Positions 46,874 to 56,553 are shown, counted from the stretch's first letter. The stretch: DNA of 64,000 bases from Mongoliitalea daihaiensis (GCF_021596945.1 NZ_CP063779.1:2640001-2704000), one strand, 5' to 3'. The notes: generated by a model not told the origin, from the sequence alone. Translations and numbers: made by a program.

Positions 46874-47261
46874 TATCCGTAGTCGATACGATACCTACCA
46901 AATTTCCATCTTCCACCACTGGAAGAATATGAAATTTTTCCGTGGTAAAGATTTGTCCAACCTCCTGAATGCTTTGTTCTGCATGGGCTACCTTGAGCTT
47001 TGAAGTCATCACTTCAGGTATGGATAACATTTCTAGCACCGTCTCATCTGCATTGCTTTGGTTTTCGAATAAGGCACCAAAGCTTAAGCGATTGATATCA
47101 GTACGGCTGATCATTCCAACCAGTTGCATTCCTCTCAGTACAGGGACATGCCTAACTTTGTGTTTTTTAAACATGTTGATGACCTCATTCAAATCTCCAT
47201 TTTCTTGGATTGAAAAAACATGGGTAGTCATGATGTTTTTTATAGGGACTTGGGTTTTCAT
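46836..47261 (-). CDS. CBS-pair domain protein
   Basis: A 141-residue protein consisting of two CBS domains in tandem: IKNIMTTHVFSIQENGDLNEVINMFKKHKVRHVPVL (about 7-60) and VMTSKLKVAHAEQSIQEVGQIFTTEKFHILPVVEDGNLVGIVSTTDII (about 85-135). CBS pairs bind adenosine nucleotides or SAM and regulate partner proteins. No partner domain is fused here. It overlaps the 3' end of the small Cys-rich gene by 38 bases. Confidence 0.9.
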   Translation of the reverse strand: MKTQVPIKNIMTTHVFSIQENGDLNEVINMFKKHKVRHVPVLRGMQLVGMISRTDINRLSFGALFENQSNADETVLEMLSIPEVMTSKLKVAHAEQSIQEVGQIFTTEKFHILPVVEDGNLVGIVSTTDIILYFLQNCHCE

Positions 47262-47439
47262 GATTTCTTAAAGGTTGATTTCTTGAATACGAATTTACCT
47301 TCTTTATTCTTTGAAAAAGCTGATATTAATCATGTCGGGGTTTGATATATACTCTTTGAAAAAATCGTGTATTTCCAGAAATTAGGGTGCTTTTAATAAA
47401 TTGACTACCTTAAGAATAAACTAAACCCGAACAAACCAT

Positions 47440-48195
47440 ATGAAAAATTTAGAAAATAAAGTAGCAATCATCACCGGAGCGAGTTCTGGCATTGGAGCAG
47501 CAATTGCCAAACTATTTGCAAAAGAAGGTGCCCAAGTGGTGGTCAGTGATATAGTGGAGGATAAAGGGAATGTAGTAGTGGAGGCTATTCGCGAGGCAGG
47601 AGGACAAGCGATTTTTGTCTATGCTGACACCTCCAAACCGGAAGATAATGAAGCCTTGGTAAAGGCTGCTGTTCAGGAATTTGGCGCCTTGCATATCGCG
47701 GTAAACAACGCAGGTATTGGAGGTGCTGCTGCCATGACAGGAGAATATCCACTAGAGTCTTGGCGGCAAGTGATTGATATCAATCTTTCCGGAGTATTCT
47801 ATGGTATGCATTTTCAGATTCCTGAAATGCTGAAAACAGGAGGCGGCAGTATCATCAATATGGCTTCCATCTTAGGTCAGGTTGGATTTGCCACCGCTCC
47901 GGCCTATGTAGCCTCCAAGCATGGAGTAGTGGGCTTGACCAAGGCAGCAGCAGTGGAGTATGGTCCTCAAAACCTTCGGATCAATTCCATCGGACCTGCA
48001 TTTATCTATACAGGCCTAGTCAATGAAGAAACGATGGGGAAAGAAACCATTGATTTTCTAGCTTCCAAGCATGCATTGGGCCGGTTAGGAGAAGCAGAAG
48101 AAGTTGCAGAGCTGGCTTTATTCCTTGCATCTGATAAATCATCCTTTATGACAGGCGGCTACTACCCGGTAGATGGGGGGTATTTGGCGGTGTAA
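47440..48195 (+). CDS. Short-chain dehydrogenase/reductase
   Basis: A 251-residue classical SDR. The cofactor-binding motif is IITGASSGIGAAIAKLFA, with NNAGIGG and the catalytic IINMASILGQ and YVASKHGVVGLTKA (Tyr-x3-Lys). VVVSDIVEDKG after the second strand has an Asp, which favours NAD(H). The C-terminal SSFMTGGYYPVDGGY is typical of the family with glucose 1-dehydrogenase-like labels. Substrate cannot be read from sequence. It stands alone. Confidence 0.92.
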   Translation: MKNLENKVAIITGASSGIGAAIAKLFAKEGAQVVVSDIVEDKGNVVVEAIREAGGQAIFVYADTSKPEDNEALVKAAVQEFGALHIAVNNAGIGGAAAMTGEYPLESWRQVIDINLSGVFYGMHFQIPEMLKTGGGSIINMASILGQVGFATAPAYVASKHGVVGLTKAAAVEYGPQNLRINSIGPAFIYTGLVNEETMGKETIDFLASKHALGRLGEAEEVAELALFLASDKSSFMTGGYYPVDGGYLAV

Positions 48196-48372
48196 ATGCT
48201 GTTTTTCACCTGATGTAGCCCATAAATTCTTTTTTCATAGCAGAAAAGTTTTTATGGGCTAATTTATTGATAATCAATTTTTTAACAATCTAAAATAAAT
48301 ATGTATCAGATATGAAACACCTGTTGTTTCACGATAAACACGATTCTTTTACTTAGTTGAGGGTGGAAAAAT

Positions 48373-48456
48373 TATGTTTGTATAACATTTTTTTTAAAAG
48401 ATTAATTTTTTCTATTTTTCGGGTGACAAGGGGAGAGAAAGTCAGGGATTCTCTCC
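48373..48456 (+). promoter_or_regulatory. -7 box (48373-48380) and leader hairpin upstream of the membrane protein gene
   Basis: TATGTTTG at 48373-48380 is an exact TAnnTTTG box, giving a leader of about 110 nt. The leader holds GGAGAGAA (48432-48439) paired with TTCTCTCC (48449-48456) over a 9-nt loop. The hairpin could affect translation or stability; no known riboswitch is recognised. Confidence 0.4.
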
Positions 48457-48492
48457 ACCTTTCTTCCTGAACACACCCTTCATCAGCCCGTT

Positions 48493-49779
48493 ATGCTAAG
48501 ATTTCTAGGAGTAATCCTACTAGTGCTTTTGACTGGCATAGCTAGTATTGCTATGCCTTATGCAAGTTTGAGGACCGCCACCAACGATTGGAAAAAATCA
48601 AATAAGTCATCCTTTTTAGATGGTAGGGTTACGGCAAGTATGCTAGATTCTTTGGATGCTATTTATGCTCAAAAACCAAGTGGGTATAATTTTTTTCTGA
48701 GTGGAAATGACTTGCAGGTTTTTGTAGGCTGTGCTTTTGATTTGTATAAAGTAACCGAACAGGGTTTAGACTCTAAATACAAGCTCTATAATAGGGGGTA
48801 TACTTGCGGAAGTTATCCTTTTCAACGGGATTCGATAACGTATCTTATTGGAGGTAATGGATTTTGGTCCGCACACATGGACTTGTTGTGGTTTGATGAG
48901 TTTCATGGGTCTTGGGAGTTTATCAAAACCAAGAATCAACCTTTGAATTATTTCACAAACGGTATTTTTACAAATTCTCAAGGTATTTACACGCTATTTG
49001 GATCCTATTTCAATCCAAGAAGGGAGTTATCTGAACCAGAATATCAAGGGTACTTTTTGGATTGGGAAAGTAAGGAGTGGAAACGGGTTTTGATAGCAAT
49101 AGATGGATTTGATAATTTTGCTTTAAAGAATAGTAGCAATATTCGCTATTTAGAAACACAAGATTATCTCTATTTTGTACTTACCAATCAAGATGAACCA
49201 AATTTGGGTTGGAATATCATAGAGAAAGAAACTGGCAAAGTTTATTTCTATGAAGCGCTAAAGAATGAAGATGTGTTTCTTTCTCCTTTCAATGAAATCA
49301 TTGGTAACCAAATTTTTTACCAATCCCCAAACGGGAGAGCAGTGATGTTGGATTTGGATAGGTTAAAATCACAGTCCAAAGAAGTGGGGAAATTAACGAT
49401 CACCGATATTCAGGAAAGCAGAAGCTTTTTAACCAAAGATTTGGCTTATAGTTTAGTGATTGTTTCATTAGTGCTATTTATTGGCTTTAGGCAATGGAAA
49501 CGCTCGGAACAAGAATCCATCATCATTTCCAAAGAAGATGACATGGAAGTCTTGATTCAAAAAATCTTGAAATATGCCGGTGAAGTGCTTGATACGGATA
49601 CTTTGGACCAACTTTTGGGAGTGGATGCCGTTGAGAATATTGATTCTAAACGTCTCAAGCGTTCCCGTATGGTCAATCGGGTCAATGATTTTTATATGGG
49701 GGATAAGGGCAAAGAACTGATTGTTCGTGTAAAAAATCCCACCGATAAACGTTACGTTTCTTACAAGATTGATGCATAA
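48493..49779 (+). CDS. Membrane protein with ectodomain and winged-helix-like cytoplasmic tail
   Basis: A 428-residue protein: N-terminal signal/anchor (about 1-25), an exported domain of some 280 residues rich in beta-strand and aromatic residues (YFLDWESKEWKRVLIAIDG and similar), one transmembrane helix (about 316-334, LAYSLVIVSLVLFIGF) and a 90-residue cytoplasmic tail. The tail (LDTDTLDQLLG, SKRLKRSRMVNRVNDFY, GKELIVRVKNPTDKRYVSYKI) resembles a winged helix, with the RV-NP-DKR stretch reminiscent of the MarR wing. It may be a membrane-bound transcription regulator; unproven. It stands alone. Confidence 0.65.
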   Translation: MLRFLGVILLVLLTGIASIAMPYASLRTATNDWKKSNKSSFLDGRVTASMLDSLDAIYAQKPSGYNFFLSGNDLQVFVGCAFDLYKVTEQGLDSKYKLYNRGYTCGSYPFQRDSITYLIGGNGFWSAHMDLLWFDEFHGSWEFIKTKNQPLNYFTNGIFTNSQGIYTLFGSYFNPRRELSEPEYQGYFLDWESKEWKRVLIAIDGFDNFALKNSSNIRYLETQDYLYFVLTNQDEPNLGWNIIEKETGKVYFYEALKNEDVFLSPFNEIIGNQIFYQSPNGRAVMLDLDRLKSQSKEVGKLTITDIQESRSFLTKDLAYSLVIVSLVLFIGFRQWKRSEQESIIISKEDDMEVLIQKILKYAGEVLDTDTLDQLLGVDAVENIDSKRLKRSRMVNRVNDFYMGDKGKELIVRVKNPTDKRYVSYKIDA

Positions 49780-50169
49780 GTCTGAAAGCAAGTGGTTTTT
49801 TGTCTGAAAACCAATTGTATGTATGCTTTGAGAGATGAGACCGATCTGGACTGGAGTTATGAGATTTTCATGGACGAAGACGAGCAGGAACTTCGAGTCA
49901 ACTACTCTTTTGGAATGAGTACCTCTTATCAAACTCAGTATTATAAGCGCTCTACGATAAAGTATGGGGATTTTTGTGGGGGGTAAGATGTTTTAAAGTT
50001 AAAGGAAATGAATGCTAAGATAGACTTTTCTTTTTGGCGAGGTTTACATGATTGATAGTTCTTAACACTAGAGATAAACTCAACCATAAAATCCGAACCT
50101 TCAAAAGAATAATTGGGTGTCCAAAACAAAAAAAGAGTCACGATCTCTCGCAACTCCCTGATAATCAAG
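49780..50169. other. 390-bp region before tRNA-Pro with a possible small ORF at 49819-49986
   Basis: The plus-strand ORF MYALRDETDLDWSYEIFMDED... (55 residues, 49819-49986) is acidic and has no known domain. It could be a small gene, a leftover of a longer one or chance. No promoter box was found. Apart from this I see nothing coding. Confidence 0.35.
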
Positions 50170-50243
50170 TCGGGGTGACAGGATTTGAACCTGCGACCAC
50201 ACGCCCCCCAGACGTGTACGCTACCGGACTGCGCCACACCCCG
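50170..50243 (-). tRNA. trnP: tRNA-Pro, anticodon GGG
   Basis: The minus strand reads CGGGGTGTGGCGCAGTCCGG... to the TTC loop and ACCCCGA. The acceptor stem CGGGGTG/CACCCCG, D-arm, anticodon stem CACGT/GCGTG with loop CTGGGGG (anticodon GGG), and the T-arm with GGTTCAAATCC all fold. It is 74 nt with no encoded CCA. Confidence 0.97.
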
Positions 50244-50465
50244 ATGGAAGCGATTTTTTTCTCTTCACTGCGAAATTATCACCTGTCCAATAATTATCAA
50301 AACTTCTTCCCGAAAATTACCAATCCCAATTTCAAATCCACTGAAAAACAATTTTTTATACCCAGCTTTTGGATGAATCGGTATTTTTTTTTCACCTTTG
50401 CACCATGAAGTCATAACGCAATCTCCGGTTTTTTTATTGATTCACTCTATCCATTCGTTAAGCGT

Positions 50466-51857
50466 ATGACGATCCGTAAATTCCTACATCATTTCAAATT
50501 AGCCGTACAAGGCAAAGAAGAAGATTATACCAGCATCAGCATCAAAAAATCCATCTTCTATCTATCCATCCCCATGATTTTAGAGATGGTGATGGAATCA
50601 CTATTTGCTGTAGTAGACATCTTTTTTGTTGGCAAACTCGGAGTCAATGCCGTGGCTACCGTGGGATTGACCGAATCGGTGTTGACAATCATTTACTCTA
50701 TAGCCATAGGCTTGAGTATGGCGGCTACCGCTATTGTGGCAAGAAGAATAGGGGAGAAAAACCAACAAGCAGCTTCTATAGCAGCCTTTCAGGCCATAAT
50801 GGTCTGTTCCATTTTTGCGATTGCCATGGCTGTGGTAGGGGTTTGGCAGGCCCAAACGATGTTGCGCTTGATGGGCGGATCGGAGGAATTGATCGCTGAT
50901 GGCTATCGTTACACGCAGGTTGTGTTTGGTGGCAATGTCGCGATTATGCTGCTCTTTTTGATCAATGGTATTTTCAGAGGTGCTGGTAATGCGGCCTTGG
51001 CCATGCGCGCCTTATGGATTGCCAATGGTTTTAATATTGTCTTGGATCCCTTGCTGATATTTGGATGGGGACCTATTCCTGCCTTGGGCTTGGAAGGAGC
51101 TGCTTGGGCAACCACTATTGGAAGGAGTTTGGGGGTGGTCTTTCAATTGGTAGTCCTGTTTAAAGGCATGTCTATCATCCGCTTTTATTGGGAGAGTTTG
51201 CAGATGAATTGGAAGACCATTTGGACAATCTTAAAAGTGGCATCGGGTGGTATGGGGCAGTTCTTGATTGAATCGGCTTCCTGGATTTTCCTGATGCGTA
51301 TCATTTCTGAATCGGGTTCAGTGGCTTTGGCAGGTTACACCATTGCCGTACGGCTAATCATCTTTGTCTTGCTTCCTGCTTTTGGTTTTTCTAATGCAGC
51401 CGCTACGTTGGTTGGGCAAAATCTAGGAGCCTTGCAACCGGGAAGGGCAGAGCGCTCAGCTTGGCTATCGGCACATATTACTGCCCTGTTTCTGGGGGTT
51501 TGTTCCGTGATATTTATCATTGGTGCCGGTTATTTTATTGCCATTTTCAATCAAGAAGCAGGCGTAATTGAGGTAGGAAGATTAGGTTTGACGATCATTT
51601 GCCTGGGGTATGTCTTTTTTGCTTATGGTATGGTCATGACCCAATCCCTCAATGGGGCAGGGGATACGCGCACTCCAACCATCATCAACTTAGCAGTATT
51701 GTGGGTTTTCCAACTTCCCTTGGCTTATGTTTTGGCGAATACGTTTAACATGGGAGCCGTCGGGGTGTTTTGGGCAATCACGATCGCACACTCCGTACAT
51801 GCGATGGTCAGTATGTGGGTATTTAAGAAGGGGAAATGGAAACTGGTCAACGTTTGA
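50466..51857 (+). CDS. MATE family multidrug efflux transporter
   Basis: A 463-residue inner-membrane antiporter with twelve helices in two MatE halves: FYLSIPMILEMVMESLFAVVDIFFVGKLGVNAVATVGLTESV (first), and a second half from MGQFLIESASWIFLMRIISESGSVALAGYTI, with LVGQNLGALQPGRAERSAW and FFAYGMVMTQSLNGAGDTRTPTIINL. It would export cationic drugs or toxins using Na+ or H+. It converges with the Crp-like gene, seven bases between. Confidence 0.94.
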   Translation: MTIRKFLHHFKLAVQGKEEDYTSISIKKSIFYLSIPMILEMVMESLFAVVDIFFVGKLGVNAVATVGLTESVLTIIYSIAIGLSMAATAIVARRIGEKNQQAASIAAFQAIMVCSIFAIAMAVVGVWQAQTMLRLMGGSEELIADGYRYTQVVFGGNVAIMLLFLINGIFRGAGNAALAMRALWIANGFNIVLDPLLIFGWGPIPALGLEGAAWATTIGRSLGVVFQLVVLFKGMSIIRFYWESLQMNWKTIWTILKVASGGMGQFLIESASWIFLMRIISESGSVALAGYTIAVRLIIFVLLPAFGFSNAAATLVGQNLGALQPGRAERSAWLSAHITALFLGVCSVIFIIGAGYFIAIFNQEAGVIEVGRLGLTIICLGYVFFAYGMVMTQSLNGAGDTRTPTIINLAVLWVFQLPLAYVLANTFNMGAVGVFWAITIAHSVHAMVSMWVFKKGKWKLVNV

Positions 51858-51864
51858 TAGACCA

Positions 51865-52512
51865 TCAGGATACAGCTTTGTAATATTTTCTCATCGCTTG
51901 TTCGTGATGATCTTTAGAAATGGTGATTTCTTTTCTGGTATAGCTGATAATACCTTTTTTCTTCAGGTCATTCAAACAGGCAGTGATGTTTTGACGGCAG
52001 TTTTTAAGGATACTGGCTAAATCATCATGGGTGAAGAAATTTGGAATGCTTACATGGGAATAGGATTCTTTTCCATAGAGTAAACTAAAATCAAACAATA
52101 AGAAAAACACCCGCTCTTGGAGTTCCAAATCAAAATTTTTCACCTTTTGCTGATGGATTCTCCGAAGTCGATCCTGATAGAATTCAAGCATTAATGAAGG
52201 AATTGCCTCCCTCTCAGAGGTATCAAGTTTGTTGATGGGTAGGAACCGAAGTTTGGAATTTTTCATGCATTCCAAAAAGAAAAGATCATTCGATTGGTAA
52301 TTTTCAGCAGTTAGCCAAACGAACTCCTGTTCAAAAATCAAGTCTGTATTTACTTTCAGGCCTTTTTCATTGGTACCATAGATTTTTGCCAAGCCAGACT
52401 CTACCCAAGCAAGCCCTTCACAAGTAAGGGGATTGAGAGGAAGTACTTGTACACATTCCCCTTCCTTTTGTAAAATACTGCTAAAATATGTTCGAAGCTT
52501 TATCTTGTCCAT
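51865..52512 (-). CDS. Crp/Fnr-type transcription regulator
   Basis: A 215-residue regulator with a degenerate cyclic-nucleotide-binding-like N-terminal domain and a C-terminal HTH (FTHDDLASILKNCRQNITACLNDLKKKGII). Start at 52512 (MDKIKLRTYFSSILQKEGE): the longer reading from 52590 would pass through the terminator hairpin of the next gene. The pocket lacks the standard cNMP-binding Arg/Glu set that I could see, so an effector is unknown. Signals for anaerobiosis (Cys cluster) are not present. Confidence 0.85.
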   Translation of the reverse strand: MDKIKLRTYFSSILQKEGECVQVLPLNPLTCEGLAWVESGLAKIYGTNEKGLKVNTDLIFEQEFVWLTAENYQSNDLFFLECMKNSKLRFLPINKLDTSEREAIPSLMLEFYQDRLRRIHQQKVKNFDLELQERVFFLLFDFSLLYGKESYSHVSIPNFFTHDDLASILKNCRQNITACLNDLKKKGIISYTRKEITISKDHHEQAMRKYYKAVS

Positions 52513-52570
52513 CGCTATCAAAGCTCCGAAAAAAGTATCATCCGAATGTGATCGAAATGTAAACAAAAAG

Positions 52571-52601
52571 TTAAAAAAAAGACCTGCCACTGGCAGGTCT
52601 C
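52571..52601 (-). terminator. Terminator of the TonB receptor gene
   Basis: AGACCTGCC (52580-52588) pairs with GGCAGGTCT (52592-52600) around a 3-nt loop, followed on the minus strand by a run of eight T. It is 24 bases after the receptor stop codon. Confidence 0.88.
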
Positions 52602-52625
52602 TTTTGAATTGGTAAGATTGTAAGA

Positions 52626-55600
52626 TTAGAAGTTGTAACGTACACCTAACTGCACTTGGAAAGGAGGGTTAGCTTTGACAGTCTCTCCAAATGTTGGATT
52701 GACTCTGTAGGCATATTGTGGACGGCCTGCTGCAGTTGCAATAGGATCTAAACCCAGTGTCTGTAATAACACTTGGTTTCCACCTGGTACGGTTCGTGCG
52801 CCACCCCACTCAGAGTTCAGTAAGTTAGTGAAGTTGAAAATCTCTCCGATAAACTCCATGTAGCTTTTACCCAATCCTTTGATAACTGTGTTATCAAGTT
52901 TGTAGGTTAATCTCACATCTACATTATGCCAGAATGGGTTATAAATTTCATTTCTTGGAGCTATTTCTCCCAAGTTATCGATTAATAGTCCACGTGCGAT
53001 GTTATCAGGATTGCTCAAGACGACATCCATACCATCTGCGATGATGTTTTCAAAGGGGGTTCGATCGGGATTCCCTCGGATGGTTTCAGGATTGAAGATG
53101 AATGCTCTTTTGTTGGCATTGATCAACAAACCAGCACCATCACCTACAATGTCTCCAAAAACCAATGGGGACCAAGGTGTACCTGACTGACCTACATAGC
53201 GAGTTGAGATAGAGATGTTTTTGAAGGTTGGAGTAGTACCGAATAAGATAATTTTATGTCTGAAATCAGTATTAGCGCCACCTCTATTGGCAATTAAGTC
53301 TCTTGGGTCATCCACAATTGCAGTCAACACAGAGGTACGGGCAATACAGCAGTTGTAGGAATTGTTATCCTCTGTTCGGTTCAAAGTAAAGGTACCGGTG
53401 ATGGTTCCGCCTTTAGGGAAGATATAACCGGACTCAAAAATGATTCCTCGTTGCCAGATATCAGAGTCTCCATTGAGTTCAAGTACTCTTCCCAAGTTAG
53501 GGTTAGCATTGGTTACTGCTGGATTGATTGGGTACACGACTACACCTGGGCTGTTGACGTTCACTGGAGTGATTTGATCAGGTCTAGCAAAAACCCCTCT
53601 GCCGTTTTCATTAGCTAAGCGGAAAGCGAAATCCTGTCTTAAGTTAAGATCCTGGTATCGGTAATTGTTGAGTGTGCGTGCAAAATAGGCATTGGCACCC
53701 ACGTAAAACTCATTGGTCAAAAACTTTCGATAAGCTAAGTTACCTTTCCAAGTATAAGGCGCTTGAAAGTTATCACCGATCAAGTTGATGTAAGGAGACC
53801 TTCCTTGTCCACCTGCGGGTACTCCGGGTACGGTGCTTGGATCAGTAATGTACGATGGGAAATCAGGAGTAGGTACATCTGCGCCTCTCAATAATAAATC
53901 TGTTAAAATAGTCCCTGATTGCAAGATGTTGCTCAATTGTGCCCAGTGGACGATGTTGGCTGAATAGCCCCCGATTCCAAATTTCAAGACATTGCGCTGA
54001 TCTTCATTGAAATCATAGATGAATTGTAGACGAGGCTGGAAATTATTTAAATCAGAAGCCACTACATCTGTTCTTCTGCCCAATTCGCGTTCTACCAAAG
54101 GATTGAATTCGGGAGTGGTCATAAAGATCGTAGCATCCCAGCGCAAGCCAAAGGAGGCACTTAATTTGGAGCTGAAGTTTACATCAGCTTGGGTGAAAGC
54201 AGATAAGTCTAATGCAGTTTGTTTCAATTTCGGTGCATAACGTCCATCAGGATTGTTTGGTACCAATCTAGAATACTGGAAAGGAGTCTGAGCTTCCAAG
54301 GCATCTAAGTTGGCGAATTGAAATAATCCTCCTTGCTCATTTGTATTGAGCGTATTGGTGAAGGTTACAATGTTATCTGTCCCAAAAGTCCAGAAAATTT
54401 TACCTGTTTGAAGATAGGTAGTATTGATCAATTGCAATTGTTTTTCACCTTGCTCCTCAGGAGCAATTCTATTACCCCCAAACTGAAACTGTCTAAACAA
54501 CCTTGTACCGTCCTCTTGGAAGGATTCAATCCCTACAAAGCCTCTGGGTGCAAAGGAGCGGGCTACAAAGTCACGTTGTGCCCGTAGGTACTGAACTTTT
54601 AGCTCATTGGTTAATTTTGGTGAAAAGGTGGATCGAAGCGCTAATTGGGAGTTAAGACCAAATATTTCAATATCACCTCTAGAGTCTGCAAGGGCTGTCT
54701 GATCACCTCCAATTACAAATTCATTAGCGCCCCAAAACATGTTGTTTCGGAAAGTCAATTTATGGATATCATTGATTTGCCAATCCAAACGGGCAAAAAT
54801 GGTTCTGTTGGTAGGCTTTCGGGTAAAGAGTCCTGTTTGCTGTCTAGAAGGATCGAGTCCATATTGGTTTTGCAAAATCCCCAAAAAACGATCGAGGTTT
54901 TGTTGCGTAATCTGCTCCAATCGTTCGGTCGTAGCATCTCTGACGTCAATAATGGCAAAAGGCTCACTCCTGTCTTCAAAGTCCAAGGCAGTAAAGAAGT
55001 GGAGTTTATCTTTAATGATAGGACCACCAAGGGAGAATCCGTATTGATTGATATTGAAATCATTGATCGGTCTACCGATGTAGTCTTCATCTGCGGTGAG
55101 GCGCTGATTTCTGTTAAACAAAAATGCAGAACCTGTAAATTCATTGGTTCCTGATTTTGTCACCACGTTTATGGCTCCTCCGCCTTGTCTGCCTTCCCGT
55201 ACATTGTATTCGTTGGTTGTGACTTCAAATTCACGAATAGCTTCCATGGAAACCGTGTATTGAGAGATCAAGCCCCCATTCATCATGAATCGTTGATTGC
55301 CTCCATCCAAGGTGATAGAAGTAGAGCTTTCTCTGGTACCGCCGATCGCAAGAGATCCACCGGGAGCAGTGGTAGGGGCGAGGTTGGCCAAGTCTTGGAA
55401 ACTTCTGCCGTTGGTAGGCATGTTTTTCATCTCTGCAATGCCCAAGCGGGTCGCTCCACCAATTGGGGAAACTCTGTTGGGAGCATAATCTGAAGCAGTA
55501 ACAGTGATCATTTCCAGTTGTCCTTCCCCATCCCGTAACTCAAAGTCCACACGTACTTGGTCACCTAGATTTAAGAAATATCCTGATTTACTTACTTGGC

Positions 55601-55862
55601 CTTCTCCTACAAAGGAAGCAGTTAGGATGTACGGTCCACCCAAGGGAAGCTGACTGAGTTGGAATCTTCCTTCCAAGTTGGTTACTGTTCCGGTAACGAA
55701 GCCTGTGGATTCATTTTTGATCTGTAGGTTCGCACCTGGCAGGGTTTCTCCTGCGGCATTTCTCACACTTCCAAAGAAAGAAGCGGAGGCGTTTTGTGCA
55801 AAGGCTTCCAAGCCGTAGATGCTTAGAAAGCCAATCAATGTGAGTAGTACTAGTTTTTTCAT
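52626..55862 (-). CDS. Oar-like TonB-dependent receptor with CarboxypepD_reg domain
   Basis: A 1078-residue outer-membrane receptor: signal peptide (cleavage near LEAFAQN), an N-terminal carboxypeptidase-regulatory-like beta-sandwich (about 25-105: SASFFGSVRNAAGETLPGANLQI), a plug domain (about 120-240; PTNGRSFQDLANLAPT, SITLDGGNQRFMM, GQGGGAINVVTKSGTNEF) and a large barrel ending in NPPFQVQLGVRYNF. No SusD partner is adjacent, so this is not a SusCD pair. Oar-like proteins often bind proteins or peptides; substrate unknown. Its terminator is the hairpin at 52571. Confidence 0.92.
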   Translation of the reverse strand: MKKLVLLTLIGFLSIYGLEAFAQNASASFFGSVRNAAGETLPGANLQIKNESTGFVTGTVTNLEGRFQLSQLPLGGPYILTASFVGEGQVSKSGYFLNLGDQVRVDFELRDGEGQLEMITVTASDYAPNRVSPIGGATRLGIAEMKNMPTNGRSFQDLANLAPTTAPGGSLAIGGTRESSTSITLDGGNQRFMMNGGLISQYTVSMEAIREFEVTTNEYNVREGRQGGGAINVVTKSGTNEFTGSAFLFNRNQRLTADEDYIGRPINDFNINQYGFSLGGPIIKDKLHFFTALDFEDRSEPFAIIDVRDATTERLEQITQQNLDRFLGILQNQYGLDPSRQQTGLFTRKPTNRTIFARLDWQINDIHKLTFRNNMFWGANEFVIGGDQTALADSRGDIEIFGLNSQLALRSTFSPKLTNELKVQYLRAQRDFVARSFAPRGFVGIESFQEDGTRLFRQFQFGGNRIAPEEQGEKQLQLINTTYLQTGKIFWTFGTDNIVTFTNTLNTNEQGGLFQFANLDALEAQTPFQYSRLVPNNPDGRYAPKLKQTALDLSAFTQADVNFSSKLSASFGLRWDATIFMTTPEFNPLVERELGRRTDVVASDLNNFQPRLQFIYDFNEDQRNVLKFGIGGYSANIVHWAQLSNILQSGTILTDLLLRGADVPTPDFPSYITDPSTVPGVPAGGQGRSPYINLIGDNFQAPYTWKGNLAYRKFLTNEFYVGANAYFARTLNNYRYQDLNLRQDFAFRLANENGRGVFARPDQITPVNVNSPGVVVYPINPAVTNANPNLGRVLELNGDSDIWQRGIIFESGYIFPKGGTITGTFTLNRTEDNNSYNCCIARTSVLTAIVDDPRDLIANRGGANTDFRHKIILFGTTPTFKNISISTRYVGQSGTPWSPLVFGDIVGDGAGLLINANKRAFIFNPETIRGNPDRTPFENIIADGMDVVLSNPDNIARGLLIDNLGEIAPRNEIYNPFWHNVDVRLTYKLDNTVIKGLGKSYMEFIGEIFNFTNLLNSEWGGARTVPGGNQVLLQTLGLDPIATAAGRPQYAYRVNPTFGETVKANPPFQVQLGVRYNF

Positions 55863-55956
55863 AGAAGGTGTGAATTAGATTCACGAAACTAGTACGCGAG
55901 TAGAAGCCGTATTTGTCGGTATACGACATTATCTCCAACTTAATGAATTCTTAATT

Positions 55957-56511
55957 TTAAGGTAAAATTGAGTCTGATGCCTCCTGCGATGAGTCAGAAG
56001 CATTTTTGAACCATTCAGCATACTTGGGATAATTTCCAGCAGTGCGCTCAATGACAGCAAGCATTTCAGGTCCTGTGGCTTTTACTTTCTTTGCTGGTGT
56101 ACCGGCATAGATGCTGTTGGATTCAACCACTGTGCCAGCCAATACAACTGCTCCTGCTGCAATGACCGCTCCGGAGTGAATGACTGCTTTATCCATCACA
56201 ATAGCCCCCATACCTATCAAAACATTGTCATGAATTGTGCATCCATGTACCACGGCATTGTGGGCAATCGATACTTTATTGCCGATAATCGTACCAGACT
56301 GCTGATATGTGCCATGAATGACCACTCCATCCTGTATATTGGTATCGTCACCGATGCGGATTTCATGCACATCCCCTCTGATGACAGCATTGAACCAAAC
56401 AGTACAATTTTTGCCCATGATGACATCTCCTACAATGGTAGCGTTCGGGGCAAACCAACAATTTTCTGCCCACATGGGGTGTTTTCCTCTTACTTCCAGG
56501 ATATGTGCCAT
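55957..56511 (-). CDS. Gamma-carbonic anhydrase family left-handed beta-helix protein
   Basis: A 184-residue hexapeptide-repeat protein: IVGDVIMGKNCTVWFNAVIRGDVHEIRIGDDTNIQDGVVIHGTY, VSIAHNAVVHGCTIHDNVLIGMGAIVMD and IAAGAVVLAGTVV. The His-rich SIAHNAVVHG stretch and the earlier IHGTY give candidate zinc ligands as in YrdA-like gamma carbonic anhydrases. Trimeric cytosolic enzyme; activity as carbonic anhydrase is not assured for YrdA-type members. A -7 box (TATTTTTG, 56546-56553) lies upstream. Confidence 0.88.
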   Translation of the reverse strand: MAHILEVRGKHPMWAENCWFAPNATIVGDVIMGKNCTVWFNAVIRGDVHEIRIGDDTNIQDGVVIHGTYQQSGTIIGNKVSIAHNAVVHGCTIHDNVLIGMGAIVMDKAVIHSGAVIAAGAVVLAGTVVESNSIYAGTPAKKVKATGPEMLAVIERTAGNYPKYAEWFKNASDSSQEASDSILP

Positions 56512-56545
56512 AGTTTTTAGCTTTAGGTGCTTGAATATTTGGAAT

Positions 56546-56553
56546 CAAAAATA
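56546..56553 (-). promoter_or_regulatory. Bacteroidota -7 box upstream of the gamma-carbonic anhydrase gene
   Basis: TATTTTTG on the minus strand is an exact TAnnTTTG match, 34 bases before the ATG; leader of about 31 nt. Confidence 0.45.

Noticed and set aside
49474-49932. 152-residue minus-strand ORF
   Set aside because: Antisense to the C-terminus of the membrane regulator candidate; composition is unlike a protein.
52513-52590. N-terminal extension of the Crp-like protein (start at 52590)
   Set aside because: The added residues are read through the terminator hairpin of the neighbouring gene; the start at 52512 gives the family-typical N-terminus.
54645-55154. 169-residue plus-strand ORF inside the TonB receptor gene
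   Set aside because: It is antisense to a clear receptor plug/barrel and has no recognisable domain.
52626-55862. A second SusC/SusD locus
   Set aside because: No SusD-like gene or glycoside hydrolase is adjacent, and the receptor is of the Oar-like type.
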